64,000 bases of DNA from Mastigias papua. Taxonomy: Eukaryota > Cnidaria > Scyphozoa > Rhizostomeae > Mastigiidae. Under the pieces are notes generated by a model. The model had not been told where the DNA came from and made no database searches. It worked only from the letters and a program-made list of their open reading frames with translations. The stretch lies in NCBI GenBank assembly GCA_964019165.1, contig OZ025274.1, positions 6,402,368 through 6,466,367 of the forward strand, given 5' to 3'. Below are positions 1-11,578 of this stretch, one piece after another. A program made the translations under genes and the position numbers. Position 1 is the stretch's first letter, and the number at the start of each line of letters is the position of its first letter.

Positions 1-648
1 CATGAAACTGTGTAAGGCATTTAGTTATTAGAGATAATTTAGACAAGAAAGGAAGTCACTCAAGTTTTGATTTTACCTAAATGGTCCTGTTCACTAATTC
101 ACAATAGTTCAGCATTTGGGCGCAGCTAAGCTCTATGTTAACCCTTTAGGACCCTTAATATTCTACGAGAATTTACTTAGTCCTATACCATATTTCTTAC
201 AGTTAACGTTTTAGTGCAGCAAATTATGATAAATACACAAAGCTATACATCATTTCAAAAGACATATATACTCATCACGCTCACAATATAAATTTGGTCC
301 AAGCAGAAGAGGAACTTTTCAATTAGCAAAAGTAGAGTGTAAACAGTTCATAGGCCTACTTTTGTAAACAAGTTTTCGATTGTCGCTAAAGCTTTACAGA
401 AAGGGATAGCAATAAATACAGCTAGGCAATACATCAAACGTGACAAAATGACACATGAAGACACCTTACATCATTCACAAGTAAGCTTTCAGTAGCATAG
501 GAAAGTCACATTTGGAAAATCATCCCTCATTTCCTTATGACTTTCCTCAACAATAGGTCTATGCCCATTGTGAGCATCATGAGAAATGACGTATACATAA
601 GGACAGGGACAGGGGATGAAGTATTGGAAGGCCAAGTCTAAAACATGA

Positions 649-731
649 ATGATTGTCAGTAAAGAGTTCATTTGCACCCACGGCAAGCAAAAATGATTGT
701 CAGCAAAGAGTTCATTTGCACCAACGGCCAC
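649..731. repeat. 44-bp tandem duplication
   Basis: A segment beginning atgattgtcag at 649 is repeated from 693 with few changes, giving two adjacent copies of period 44. Small open frames over it on both strands (672-968 plus, 489-731 minus) show no recognisable domain and I do not call them genes. The rest of 1-3100 shows nothing else I can support. Confidence 0.75.
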
Positions 732-3116
732 TGTCAGATGCCAGATGCTAGTAACGTGCCCCTTTTAGAGATACTCATAAAACATTGTAATACCGGCCTA
801 CAAAACTATTCTATGGGCAGGACTGAAAATTGCGGTCTTCTTTATAGAAGCCCCTTCAGCCTGAAGTTCAGAGACGAAACTGTAGTCCCTCAGGGCACTG
901 CCATAAGGATCCATGCAATAATGCACGGTTTTAATAAGAAACTTGGATCGGTGCAGCCTTCCAGTTGAGCAAAAATTATTTCATATTTCTATCAGCAATT
1001 TCTTTGGAAACATAATAGTTTTTTCTTAAAATAGCTGCAGCTTGATAGGACTAAACAACAAATCATTAGGACAAAATATCAGTGATTCAGGCAGACAGTT
1101 TACAGCCCCCTAAATTAAAGCCCCCCTATATTCATGGATATAAACGCTCATCGTGAGAAAAAAGCTCACGTTTAACTTAACGGCAGCCCCTATATAGTTT
1201 CTTATAAAGCAGTGTCTCGTAAAAAGCATATGGTCCGGTAGTTGACTCTGACTGGGCCGTGAAAAGTTAATTGGAAAATAGAAAGTATAGGTACTTTGCA
1301 ATTTCATCTCATGCATAGATTACAGCTGCTTTTATTCCCTTACAAAACACTGTAGTTACCACTATGTAGAATTGAATTCAGCTCTTTGGACGTTCCCTCC
1401 TAAAAGCTTTCTACTTCTCATGTGGCCCTATAGGAAAACTACTTGCCCACTCTTGGTGTAGGCTGAAACACTTATCGCCAGGGCATTGCTTTGTGTTTTG
1501 CACTAATTGGATAGTTGGTAACAGTTCAGAACATACAGCTAAGATGGACATTTGGTGAATGAAAGGACAGGGTTGTTAATAAGGATGAAAAAGTCGTTCT
1601 TGGACATCTACTATATCTAATAATGACCACAAAATCTGTTTCAAACTTGAGTCGAATTGCAGAATCCTGATTGGCTAATTGTGAGATTTGATCCTAATTT
1701 GCGTTTTTGGAGTATCACCTTGGGCGTGTACCCGATAATCTCATGGCTCAGATCATGTAAATACTACATTTCGGTACTCTGAAATTCTCTCTCGTTACAG
1801 GTGGCATTTGCTGGGAAAGGAATCAAGTGGGCGAGCTATATTGAACGTAGATTAACTATCGCATAAAAGATCGAGAAATACGGCAACAGACCTGACGATA
1901 CGAACAAAGGCGTAATAGGCGAGTGGTTTGGGGACTGCAATCCTCCTAGTGAAGAAGAATTCCATTTCGTTCGGGCAATTTCTTTACATAAAACAATTGG
2001 TTTTATTGACAATAGCTTCAACTCATTACGGTTCAGCCGAAAGACTGGTCTGTGACCACTTTAAAGAAGAGTAGCAAAACTTTTCAAAAAGGGTCCATAC
2101 TAATAAGCCAAAGGCCTTAAAGTTTACTCTACTATGGAGCCTGAGAGAGGACCCACTGGGGCCAGTGGCCCAGTAATGACAATGTTAAAAGTTGCCCGTA
2201 GCTAGACAACGAACAACATGGAATATCTTAGTCCATCCTCATAGGTTTTTATATCCATTCAGGCAGATAGTTTGCAGCCTTCCTAAATTTCAAATCCTCC
2301 TCCCCTATGGTTACCAATGAGCACTACTCTCTAAGTAGACAAATAAGTTTTTCCTACTGCAATACTAAACTATGGAATTCTCTTGCACATGAACCTAAAC
2401 AAGCATCTTCCCAAGCAGATATGCAGTGTGCCGAAGTAGGAGCGTGACAATTTTCTGACTTGTCAGTAAAAGTTGGGAAATGGTAATCATAGAAGATTTA
2501 ATGATTCACAGCCAAGCTCATTACACAACTTTTCAAAGAAGTGCCTTTCCAAGCGCTTGCTACAGCTAACGACGCGGAGTATTAGATGGATTCGAGATAG
2601 GATGCTATTATCACTATATTTAGAACTATAATGAGGAGTGTGTTACATAACATTACCATAGTCAAGATGCGGTCGAACATAAAGTATGTACATTTCATAG
2701 AGGGTGTGTCGTGGTTGGTGTTCTGAAAGAAGTCTCAACACCCCTATCCCCAAATTGGATTTGGAAATGACCGCTTTAGTATAAGTTTGAATGTAAAGTG
2801 ATTCAAAGGTGATTTTGCTTATGGAAATTCTAGAACAGAATATTGCTAAAAACGGAGGCGGGTGATTTGGTGGACATCTCTTTTTTAGGAAAGATCAGCT
2901 CGTTTACCAGTGTCCGGACTGAAGGGCATCCTCCATTTTTGTGCTCATTTAATTACACTAGTCAACAGCAATGCTCGGTGCCAGGACAAAACTCCTCGCT
3001 CTTGGCTAATTCTGGGGTATAGAATCCAAAAATTAACTCAGATTTTCCTCGATCAGCCTCGGTTCCAGCTGTATAGAATCGTGCATATTTGTCGAAGTGC
3101 TAGTTTCTGACAGTCT

Positions 3117-3500
3117 TCAGTTCCACATTAGTGCTATTCCATTCTGATAAATATCAATCAGTTTCGAATCATGGTTTAAGTTAGCAGCAGCTGAGTTGGG
3201 ATCATTAAAAACTTTGAAAATGGATGTATCATCAGCATATAGTTTAACGTCACACTTCAACCCATTTGCCAAGTTGTGCACACAGATCAGGAAAAAACAG
3301 AGGTCCGAACATAGAGCCCTGCGGAATTCCAGTTTCAATAGTGCCCCATTGAGAGGTTTGCAATTTAAAACAGTACGCTATTTTCCTTTAGCAAGGAGGC
3401 TCCTGATCATTTTGAGCAATTCACCAGAAATGCCACATTGACGCAATTTGTATACAAGGTTCTCGTGCCAGACTCAGTCAAAAGCTTTCCATATATATCA
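3117..3500 (-). mobile_element. Non-LTR retrotransposon reverse transcriptase fragment
   Basis: Read on the minus strand, this stretch has a palm motif of LINE reverse transcriptases (TGIPQGSMFGPL near 3325-3290) and then, after a frameshift, the catalytic box YADDTSIF followed by a sequence rich in N, L and D. Both are hallmarks of non-LTR elements of the CR1/Jockey type. The frame is broken and neither an endonuclease nor a 3' end is visible, so it is a dead fragment. The clade is inferred only roughly. Confidence 0.7.
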
Positions 3501-3822
3501 AAGTAAACAGAACGAACCTCTAGAGTAGGGTTGCAGTGAAATGGTTGGAACATAGAATTTACAATAGACAAGAGTTGATAGTCGTTGAATCGCCTGGTTA
3601 GAGATCTGATTGGTTCGGGTTGAGTTAGTGATTGACATGTAGATGCTGATATAAGGTATCGAATACGTATTTCCCTAAAATTCTACCAATATCAGGAGGA
3701 GAGAGATATGACGATAATTTTGTTTTAAGTTCTTAAGATTATTTTTATGAACTGGGACTTCACCAGCCTTATTCTACATTTCGAGAAAGAAACCTTGACT
3801 TAGACAGTCTCGAAGATTAATT

Positions 3823-4158
3823 CGAGGGGCAGCAATAGTGTAGCATTGCACGAGGGGCAGCAATAGTGTAGCATTGCATGAGGGGCAGCAATAGTGTAGC
3901 ATTGCACGAGGGGCAGCAATAGTGTAGCATTGCACGAGGGGCAGCAATAGTGTAGCATTGCACGAGGGGCAGCAATAGTGTAGCATTGCACGAGGGGCAG
4001 CAATAGTGTAGCACTGCACGAGGGGCAGCAATAGTGTAGCATTGCACGAGGGGCAGCAATAGTGTAGCACTGCACGAGGGGCAGCAATAGTGTAGCATTG
4101 CACGAGGGGCAGCAATAGTGTAGCATTGCACGAGGGACAGCAATAGTGTAGCATTGCA
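3823..4158. repeat. 28-bp minisatellite, 12 copies
   Basis: Twelve consecutive 28-bp units of the type cgaggggcagcaatagtgta plus gcattgca fill exactly 336 bp, with only scattered single-base differences (gcactgca, gagggaca, gcatgagg). Because 28 leaves remainder 1 on division by 3 and the unit lacks stops on the minus strand, all three minus frames stay open and encode the same 28-residue period. These open frames are a by-product of the repeat. Confidence 0.95.
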
Positions 4159-4859
4159 TAAGTTAATCATGCGAGTTGGACTATCATCGCAATCGTGGGC
4201 TTTGTAAAGGTTCTGTGAGCGAATTATATATCAGAATTTTGCCATCGTGAAAAGCGAATTCAGACAGTGCAGGAGCATAGAGGTTAATTTGTGAGGAATT
4301 GTACTGCCAGTATCCACAATAGTGCAGTAAAATCTAATATGAATATATCAGTTTCTAATAGTAGCAGGATTATTCGAATTTTTGATTTGTTTAATAATTC
4401 TCTCATTAATGATCAATAGGTTTTGGCTCCAGTACCTGGATTAGATAGACTGCCTCGTTTTTGAAGGTATACTTTGATGGAATACGGGGTTTTTCTAACG
4501 AATAAGCTAGTTCCTTTGCTCAATAGGTAAGGATCTTGCAGATCAAATTGATATAGTTCGTAACCCCCTTTTCTCAGGTGACCATGAAATGGGAAAGTAG
4601 GGCCGAGTTCCGTTTTGCAGCGTAACATATCAGGGAAGCACTTGCCAAGGTTAAAACTGCAGAGAGCTTTGATGCTGACAGTATAGTGGTGGCATCTGGA
4701 GAAGGGTAGGGGCTATAGCCCCCATCCGAAAATGCTAGACCTGTGGGAAGGTGCAGAACTCTCTTTTCGGCAGTATTTTACAAGTTCTAGTACCTTGCTA
4801 GCCGTACTATAGTCTCCGTTGGAAGAGTCAGACACCCATCGGAAAATTCATAGCTAGAA
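4159..4859. other. Intergenic, nothing recognised
   Basis: About 700 bp with no long open frame resembling a known family and no clear repeat. It lies between the 28-bp satellite and a retrotransposon fragment. Confidence 0.5.
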
Positions 4860-5040
4860 AAAGTCCCATTTACAAAGACGGTGACAGAACCGAAAACTCC
4901 AACTATTGCCTGATATCTATCTTTGCCTGTCATGTCAAGGCTCTTTGAAAAATTTGTATTTGATCAGCTGTACCAGTATACTACAGATAATGGCCTGTTC
5001 ACAAGTAACCAATCTGACTTATTGAGTCGTTTTTCTACCT
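4860..5040 (+). mobile_element. Non-LTR retrotransposon fragment (reverse transcriptase N-terminal part)
   Basis: From 4862 the plus strand reads SPIYKDGDRTENSNY, the conserved entry motif of LINE reverse transcriptases (usual form PI.KDGD....NYRPIS). After a frameshift it continues with RLFEKFVFDQLY and DNGLFTSNQSD, which match the following helix and the QSGFR region. The frame is broken by stops and shifts. It is opposite in orientation to the fragment at 3117-3500, so the two are separate insertions. Confidence 0.75.
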
Positions 5041-5459
5041 TAGCCAGTTTTGCTCAAACATGTTGATGATTGGTACAGTGGGCTCGATCTTGGAAAGTTT
5101 CTAGATCTGGTAAGTGTTGACACAAAAGGCCATAAATTCTCTGCTTGAAACTTTTGCGTTATCACTCAATCTAATAGTTTACTTATCAACTGGATATCAG
5201 AGGCAAAACCAACTGTGAACGAGGGCAGCGTTTTATATGTTGATGACAACTTTTGCCAATCAAGATGCTTTCCTCTTTCCACATGGAGGTATGTCAACAA
5301 ACTAGAAGGCAGCCATACATACTCAATCTGATCCCTCTCTAACATTGAGATCAATGCATTCAAAGGACAACATCGACTAAAATCAAACGATATGATTCAA
5401 CTGGCTATCATTGCTGATTCTCGTTATTGCAAATCTGGAAAAAGTCAACTTTTCAAATA

Positions 5460-5587
5460 GAGGTGTTGTGACGGAGAGTTTTGGTTTGAGTTTTGTTGAA
5501 TTGTTCTGTTGTGTTTTGTTGAGAACATAGTTCTAAAACCGTACACGAGTCGTTTTTATTGTGTCAATCTAATTGAGGATTTCGATA
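5460..5587 (+). repeat. Left long terminal repeat (partial boundary)
   Basis: This is the left copy of the direct repeat flanking the BEL/Pao-like remnant. It aligns along its length with 7587-7702, with many substitutions and a small indel, so the insertion is old. The exact outer end is uncertain because the similarity fades. Confidence 0.7.
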
Positions 5588-7586
5588 TGAATTAAGTTGC
5601 CAGGACTTGAAATGAACAAATTTAAGTGCACTTACGTCGATTGGCTGCCACTTTGGAATCAATTCAAAACCAAAGTACATAAACAACATACGTAGCAGGC
5701 AACTAAATTCAAGGATTTAAATGAATTTATTCAGCCCAAAGTTGCATTTCTGATACAAAATCTAAATATGATGCAGAAGGGTATGAAAGAGTAAACTAAA
5801 TTTTTAAATCAAAGTATGGGCTAACAGATTTAATGCATAAAACACCGATCAGAATATAGCATAGGAAATAAGATACGATGATATTTATAACAACTAAGAA
5901 AATTGAAGTATTCCAAGTTAAATTACAAAGTGTAAATGAACACATTACATTGAAGAAGAAGTTGTGAGAGTGGACAGGGGGAGTTGTTAACTGATTGCCT
6001 CCAACATGAAATATCAAGACATAACCCACAAATATCCTAATCTTTATGGGGTAGAAATGCTTGATAAGGGTGACAAGGGCGAAATACCATACGAGCCCAT
6101 TGAACGGATGTGAGGCAGAATTTCCGAATAAAGTGACTGATACGAAGCGAAGTCTATACGAATATGTTATTTTAGGCGCAGAGTAACCCAAGAAAATAGA
6201 GCAACTGAAAAATGGCCCTGTTAGTACTTTCAATCAAGTTAAATTTACACTCCATAAATGGCACTACAGTCAGAAAGCAATATAGAAGAAGTGGTCTACC
6301 TGGAAAAACTACGTACCAAAGACAAATAAATAAAGCTGCCAGGATTAAACTTGAGACACTATAGACGACATAGCGTCAATTCTATTAGAGAAAAGTAGCA
6401 AGCAATTCACAAAAAGAAGTATTGAAGCAATTGGCAACCATCTACGATCCTCTTGGATTTGCAAGTGCAGTAATATTGATTGGAAAGATAATATTCAGAG
6501 GCTTTTGTGATGAACATGTGCAGTTGGATAAGAAATTGCCAGGGAAACTGAAACAGAGATGAATCATGTGGATGCAAATTTACCAGGAAAAGTAGCCATA
6601 ACCAGAGGCATTCCAAAGGTTAATATGGGAATAAATTTTGTTGCTTTACTTGCAATTGGTGATGCAAGATGGAGTTGCAGCACTTGTCTATGTAGTAGTT
6701 TGGCAAAAATCAGAAAAATCACAAGGACATATTACTGCAAAATCTCGTCTTGCAAAGAAGGGCTTAACAATTCAACCGGTTAGAGCTGGTGGTTGGTTGA
6801 AAATCTGATTGACAATGTGAAGATTGCCCAATCAGGTACGTGTATACTTGGCTAGACAGTAGTGCGGCGCTACACTAAATTAAAGGATAGAATTATTATA
6901 AGCAATTTGTGAGTAATATGGTTACAAAGATAAAGGAGAAAGAATACATACTATGGAGAGAAGTCTCTACAGAATTAAATCCTGCAGGTATAGCAAGTCG
7001 AGGCTGCGACGCAAAGAAGCTAGACAACAGACGGTACAAAGGACCGGAATGGATGACAAACCCCAATGAATGGCCCGAAGATATAGATAAAGCGGCAAGC
7101 ACTGATTCAGAATCTGAAGCAAAGCCATCAAAGTAAATTTTGAAAGCAGAGAGGGAAAGCAAGAATGAATTAGACTTGGTGGTAGAAAAGTTTCAATACA
7201 TAAAATCAATGACAGTACTGGCATGGATAAAGCGATCTAAACGGAATTATCAAGGTAAGAAAAAAGAACAGACAAACAGGACAATTGTGTACCGAAGAAA
7301 TACAAAGAGTTAGAGATATATGGATAAAGCAAAAAACAAAACTTAACATCACCAGAGTTCGTGCCTAAAAGAGAAGCCGCAAAGATAGCTATGCAATCAG
7401 TAACGGATAAACTTCAGTATGAAGGAAGAGAATTAGAGGATGATTGATAAAGATTTTATTAATTGACGACTCTTTGTATCAAATAAGAAGGAATGTGTAG
7501 AAAATTAAAGTACCACGTGCGAATCTCCCTTGATGATGAATACTGAGACTTGTAATCCTTGCATAGAACCTCAACGTTTTCAAGTG

Positions 7587-7702
7587 GAGGTGATGTAGCC
7601 GAGAGTTTTGGCTTGCGTTTTGCTACGTTGCTTTGCTATGTTTTGCTGAGAAAATGTACACAAGTGATGTTTACTGTGTCAAACTAATCGAGGATTTCGA
7701 TA
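7587..7702 (+). repeat. Right long terminal repeat (partial boundary)
   Basis: This is the right copy of the flanking direct repeat. It ends in the same block aggatttcgata as the left copy. I could not identify a clear target-site duplication. Confidence 0.7.
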
Positions 7703-8289
7703 GATTGCATTTCCAACTGCAACAACTTTTACCAGCTCTAGGAAACGCCAGCAAATCCAGTTCAGAATAACCCCTGTTTGACAGTGGTTAAGAGCGCAGA
7801 TATAAATTATATTGTCATAATTATCTACTTCAAATGGAAAATATGGTTATTGATATTTATACGTCGATATCAGTTGCTCCTGCTGTCCCTTGAATTTTGA
7901 TAAGTCGATGTCAAATGACATGTAGCTTTATAATTCCATTACTACTCTAGTCTTTCCACATGAAATCAAATTAAGTACTCTCTAGAGTGGTTCTACTCCA
8001 GGTTGGAAACAGGAAATACTACAACTTTATCCCCTGTTGGCGTGTCCAATACTATCTCTGGAGGTTTTAATCATGCCAGAGTACCGATGACAGGCCTAGA
8101 ATTAGTTCATGGGTCATAGAGATAAAGGTTACCTACTATCTGGAAATGAAATTATTCTGAAAGGATTTGACATTGAACCGGATAATTAAGCCTCAAGTCT
8201 AGTGAATAGAAGGAAATTGTAATGTAATCTGGCTAGACACTTGATAAATGGCCACTTTGCTTCAAACCACGAACAGAAATACGAATCAG

Positions 8290-8405
8290 AAGTAATGAAA
8301 AACTGAATTGTCTTTCAAATTCATACTCATCTACGAGGCGACCTCTGGCATGCCTATGCCTTTGTATGAATGTATCTGTTGTATTTCATAAATAAATGAA
8401 GCCAT
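8290..8405 (+). mobile_element. Possible LINE 3' end
   Basis: The stretch ending in cataaataaatgaa, after ctttgtatgaatgtatctg, resembles the 3' tails of LINE elements: a polyadenylation signal just after a decayed coding end. No reverse transcriptase motif is legible upstream, so this is a weak call. The remainder of 7703-8738 shows nothing I can name. Confidence 0.3.
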
Positions 8406-8738
8406 ATACTTCTGAGGCTATGCTGTCCTAGCAGGGCTTTCAGGTTCAAACTGAAAGATGACAGCCTCAAATGAACATGCAAATGATGACCTGTTATTGA
8501 ATACAACTTGGGAAAGCTCGGGCTATAGGGTCAGACTGATTAATCCACATGTTTTTTTATAAGAAACCACTTTAGAAGGAACCTACATGTAGAAGGTCAA
8601 ACCAAGCTAAGGAACTTGTACCAACTAGAGACGAACTCTCTAAGGAACTTTTCAATTTCCAACTATTAAGGAACTTTTAGTACAAATATATGGCCAAAGG
8701 AGCTTGAAAAGTAAGGAACTTTGAGAATTGCAATAGTA

Positions 8739-9001
8739 GCCAAAAGTCCTGGGATACTTTGCACTTTTTGTATTCTGCAATGAACTTTCATCCTCCTCTC
8801 TCCTGAAACAATGTTGGGCTTTTTGGAGAAGTACATGCCATAATGGAAAAATTTCGCGTGCACACCAACTTCAAGTGTCCCACAAGCGAACCAACATTGT
8901 TCTAGGGGGAAGGGGTGGTGCGTGTGTGTAGCAATTATGAGAATATGTAGAGGAAAGTGGGTTTTTATCAGTTTTTTCTAAGTGTCCCAAGGACTTTTGG
9001 C
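8739..9001. mobile_element. Small inverted-repeat element (MITE-like), 263 bp
   Basis: The left end gccaaaagtcctgggatac is matched in inverted orientation by gtgtcccaaggacttttggc at the right end. A second, inner inverted pair (acaatgttggg and ccaacattgt) lies within it, so most of the element could fold on itself. It encodes nothing. No convincing target-site duplication is visible. Confidence 0.6.
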
Positions 9002-9699
9002 GAGAATTTTAGGTCCCGTGCTATGTTAACTGAAATCATGAAAAGCAATATTATTACTGTAATTAGCATTCAATTGAAGTGAATTGAAATCAATTGAATT
9101 GAATTAAATTCAATTAAATTCACACTTCACTGGAAATGGTAATTTCAAAATAAAACTAAACTACGTACCATCTTCGTTAAAAATGTATGCCTGAAAACAA
9201 GCAGTAATTTGATGAGAGATAATTCATTGACATGATTAGCAGTATGCAGGAGAAACCCGCTATTAGAGGCTAAAACTGTGTGTGAATATAACAGATTCGG
9301 ATCTTTTCCACACAGTTATTTCTTTAGACGTACACAGTGAATACGTAAGACTCCATGAACACTATTACCTTCTTCAACAGTCTTTCTAGCAAGGGAGTTG
9401 ATCTCTCTACGAAGAATCGAGATGTGGCCACTTTGATGCGAAAATTAGAGAAAATATAAGGTAGAAAATATAGAAACAGATATGGTCACCAAATTTTGCA
9501 TCACTTATCCGAAGATGACGTATCACTGCAGACTTTCTGCCCAAAATGAACAAGATGAGGGGTCAGGATGGTTTCCTAACACAAGTTCCAAAATGCAATC
9601 ACGTTTATCACTGTCTAGCCTTCGTGGCCTGAAGCTATTTCCATAAGAACTATTGCTCTCTCTGTAGAATTACCTGAATGAAATCGAATCCGGGCCACT

Positions 9700-9780
9700 T
9701 TGGGGAGAACTGCACACCCTCCGCTTATGGGGAGAACTGCACACCCTCCGCTTTGGGGAGAACTGCACACCCTCCGCTCC
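9700..9780. repeat. Short tandem repeat, three units of about 28 bp
   Basis: Three near-identical units contain ggggagaactgcacaccctc, each followed by cgct and a few variable bases. Just downstream (9795-9870) the motif aaaacaactt recurs several times in a less regular way. Confidence 0.8.
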
Positions 9781-10589
9781 GCTTGCTGAGTGTTATGAAA
9801 AACAACTTTACTGGAAAACAACTTTATGAAAAAACTCTATGAAAAACAACTTCCGTTGTAAACAACTTTTTTGGTAAGCAAATTTTGTATTGAAGTTCTT
9901 GTTTACACCTATTATTATGTCTTGCAATTCCCTAGTTTTAAGTTAACAGTAGGAACAGATTGTCATGGGATATAATTTAGCTTGCTATAAAGGTAGCCAA
10001 TAAACTACTAATTAGGTGAAAATAACGAAAATCAATAGTGACCCAAATTACCCCACCGACCCAAATTACCCCACCCTACCCTACCTTGGTTAGAGAAACA
10101 AATTGTGATTTGAAGGATAGTAAAAATGCAAATGCAAGTGCAAAAGGCTGAAACTTGTGTATTTTTTATATCAATTGGAGCAGTTGATTGCAAAGTACAA
10201 GAAAGTCGCAGAAACAAAAAACGAACTAGGAGAATATGCAGTAAAGAAATCACTCAGCGATCATTTGTCTAAATTGAGCTCCAAATATATTTTAGAGGCA
10301 GACGTATCAGACACGGGGATAGTAGATCATTATTTAAATTATGGAATAAGAAAAGTAAATGGTTGGTGACTAAAGAAAACAGAGCAATGCCAAACATTAT
10401 CGAATCTCGTACGATGAAAAAATATGATAAAGCACATTTCCAACACGACTTGCAACAAATAGAGTCGGGAAACCTTTTACTAATGATCCTCTGCCATGGC
10501 TGGAAGATTTCAGGAGGCTTTCGAATCGTTGTGGAATATACATGCTCTGATTAAGATAAGAAGAGAAAGGTCAGCAATCAAAAGCCAGA

Positions 10590-10960
10590 GGTATAGGCGG
10601 TGGCATTCCCCAAGAATCATGTTTAGCTCCTCTTCCTTTCATCATTTATCTGAATGATTTGGACGAGTGTCTTGACTTCTTCCGTGCATCCGATGTTGCA
10701 ACTAAGCTAGTCGAGGGCGTACATCAAGAACTTTCTAACCTCTCTGAGTGGATGAGGGTGAATAACCTTAGCTTGAATCCAAAAACACAGAATTCAAGGC
10801 CTTTGGAAACCCTTTTAAAGCCAAAAATCTAGACCTGCCAGAAGTGCTGAAACTAAATAACTCTGACATAAGAAGAGTCAATAAGACAAAATCCCTTGGA
10901 GTAGTAGGTAACGGAAAACTAAATAGGGGTTAACATTTCAAGCGCCCTAAAGGCAAATTG
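10590..10960 (+). mobile_element. Non-LTR reverse transcriptase fragment lacking the catalytic box
   Basis: The plus strand reads GGIPQESCLAPLPFIIYLND, then ECLDFF, then VEGVHQELSNLSEWMRVNN and LSLNP: the standard order of LINE palm and thumb motifs. The YADDT segment that should lie between the ECL... and HQEL... blocks is missing, apparently by a short in-frame deletion. Further downstream DLPEVLKLNNSDIRRVNKTK and SLGVV fit the same family in another frame. The copy is inactive. The open frame 11255-11578 that follows could be its decayed tail or chance. Confidence 0.7.
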
Positions 10961-11254
10961 AATGGATGAGTGGAGTGCTCACTGTCCAGCTTGCAAATCT
11001 GATAAAATTAGAAATTTCATTCCATCATCACAACTGTGCAATGTGTATTAATCAGGAGTCACTTGCGTTATGCTGATGTAACTTGGGGACGTCTGTCAAA
11101 AACGAGACTAGGTACTCTCCAACGCCTTCAGGACTAGGCCTACTCAATTATATCAAATGCAAGATTAAAGGATAACTGATCAGCCACTAGCTCAAACAAA
11201 GCGTCTTTTCCGTTACGACCGAACTGTCGTAACCTAAAAGACTATGAACAGTCT

Positions 11255-11578
11255 ATGCTCAGAAAATCTATAGGACAAATACCAAGCAAGATCTCTTCAC
11301 ATAACCTACAATACCAGACACTGAAGGCACGTCGGAGCCGGGGGTTGAGACATTCGATCCAAATAGAAAGTAGATTTTGTTTTCCCGCGTTAAAGTTCAC
11401 TCACCTTCAAAAAGTACCAATAACGGAACCATTCGGGCCTATTGGAGGCAAATACTGGAAATTTTTCAAAACGTGGTGCTATAGACTGGTTCAAAAGTAT
11501 CATAAACATGTAAAGTCAAGGAAGGGTCTGTGTTCTTGGTCACCTAACGCTTTATATGATCTAATTGCCAACGCTTAA
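11255..11578 (+). other. Open frame of 107 codons, unrecognised
   Basis: A 107-residue open frame rich in K, R, S and Y directly follows the retrotransposon fragment. I recognise no domain, signal peptide or membrane segment. Its position suggests decayed retrotransposon tail, but the residues give no proof. Confidence 0.2.

Larger units (their letters stand above)
5460..7702 (+). mobile_element. Decayed BEL/Pao-type LTR retrotransposon, internally deleted
   Basis: Two diverged direct repeats bound the element: 5460-5587 and 7587-7702. Both start gaggtg.tgt, share the gagagttttgg block and end with aggatttcgata. Between them the plus strand carries pieces of a BEL/Pao polyprotein: YDPLGFASAVILIGK near 6440-6490, a WLDSSAAL-like tract near 6850, and WREVSTELNPAGIASRGCDA with GPEWMTNPNEWPED around 6955-7090. 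Stops and shifts interrupt the frame. The interior is only about 2 kb against 5-7 kb for intact elements; I see no gag, protease or integrase. The antisense open frame at 5796-6233 lies inside it and is not counted as a gene. Confidence 0.75.

Noticed and set aside
672..968. 98-codon plus frame across the 44-bp duplication
   Set aside because: The start lies inside the duplicated segment and no family resemblance is seen.
3774..4170. Three overlapping minus frames of 117-126 codons
   Set aside because: They are frames through the 28-bp satellite; there is no start context or domain. Reported only as a repeat property.
5796..6233. 145-codon minus frame with hydrophobic stretches
   Set aside because: It lies inside the BEL/Pao-like remnant and is antisense to it. 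The hydrophobicity reflects AT-rich composition and I see no family pattern.
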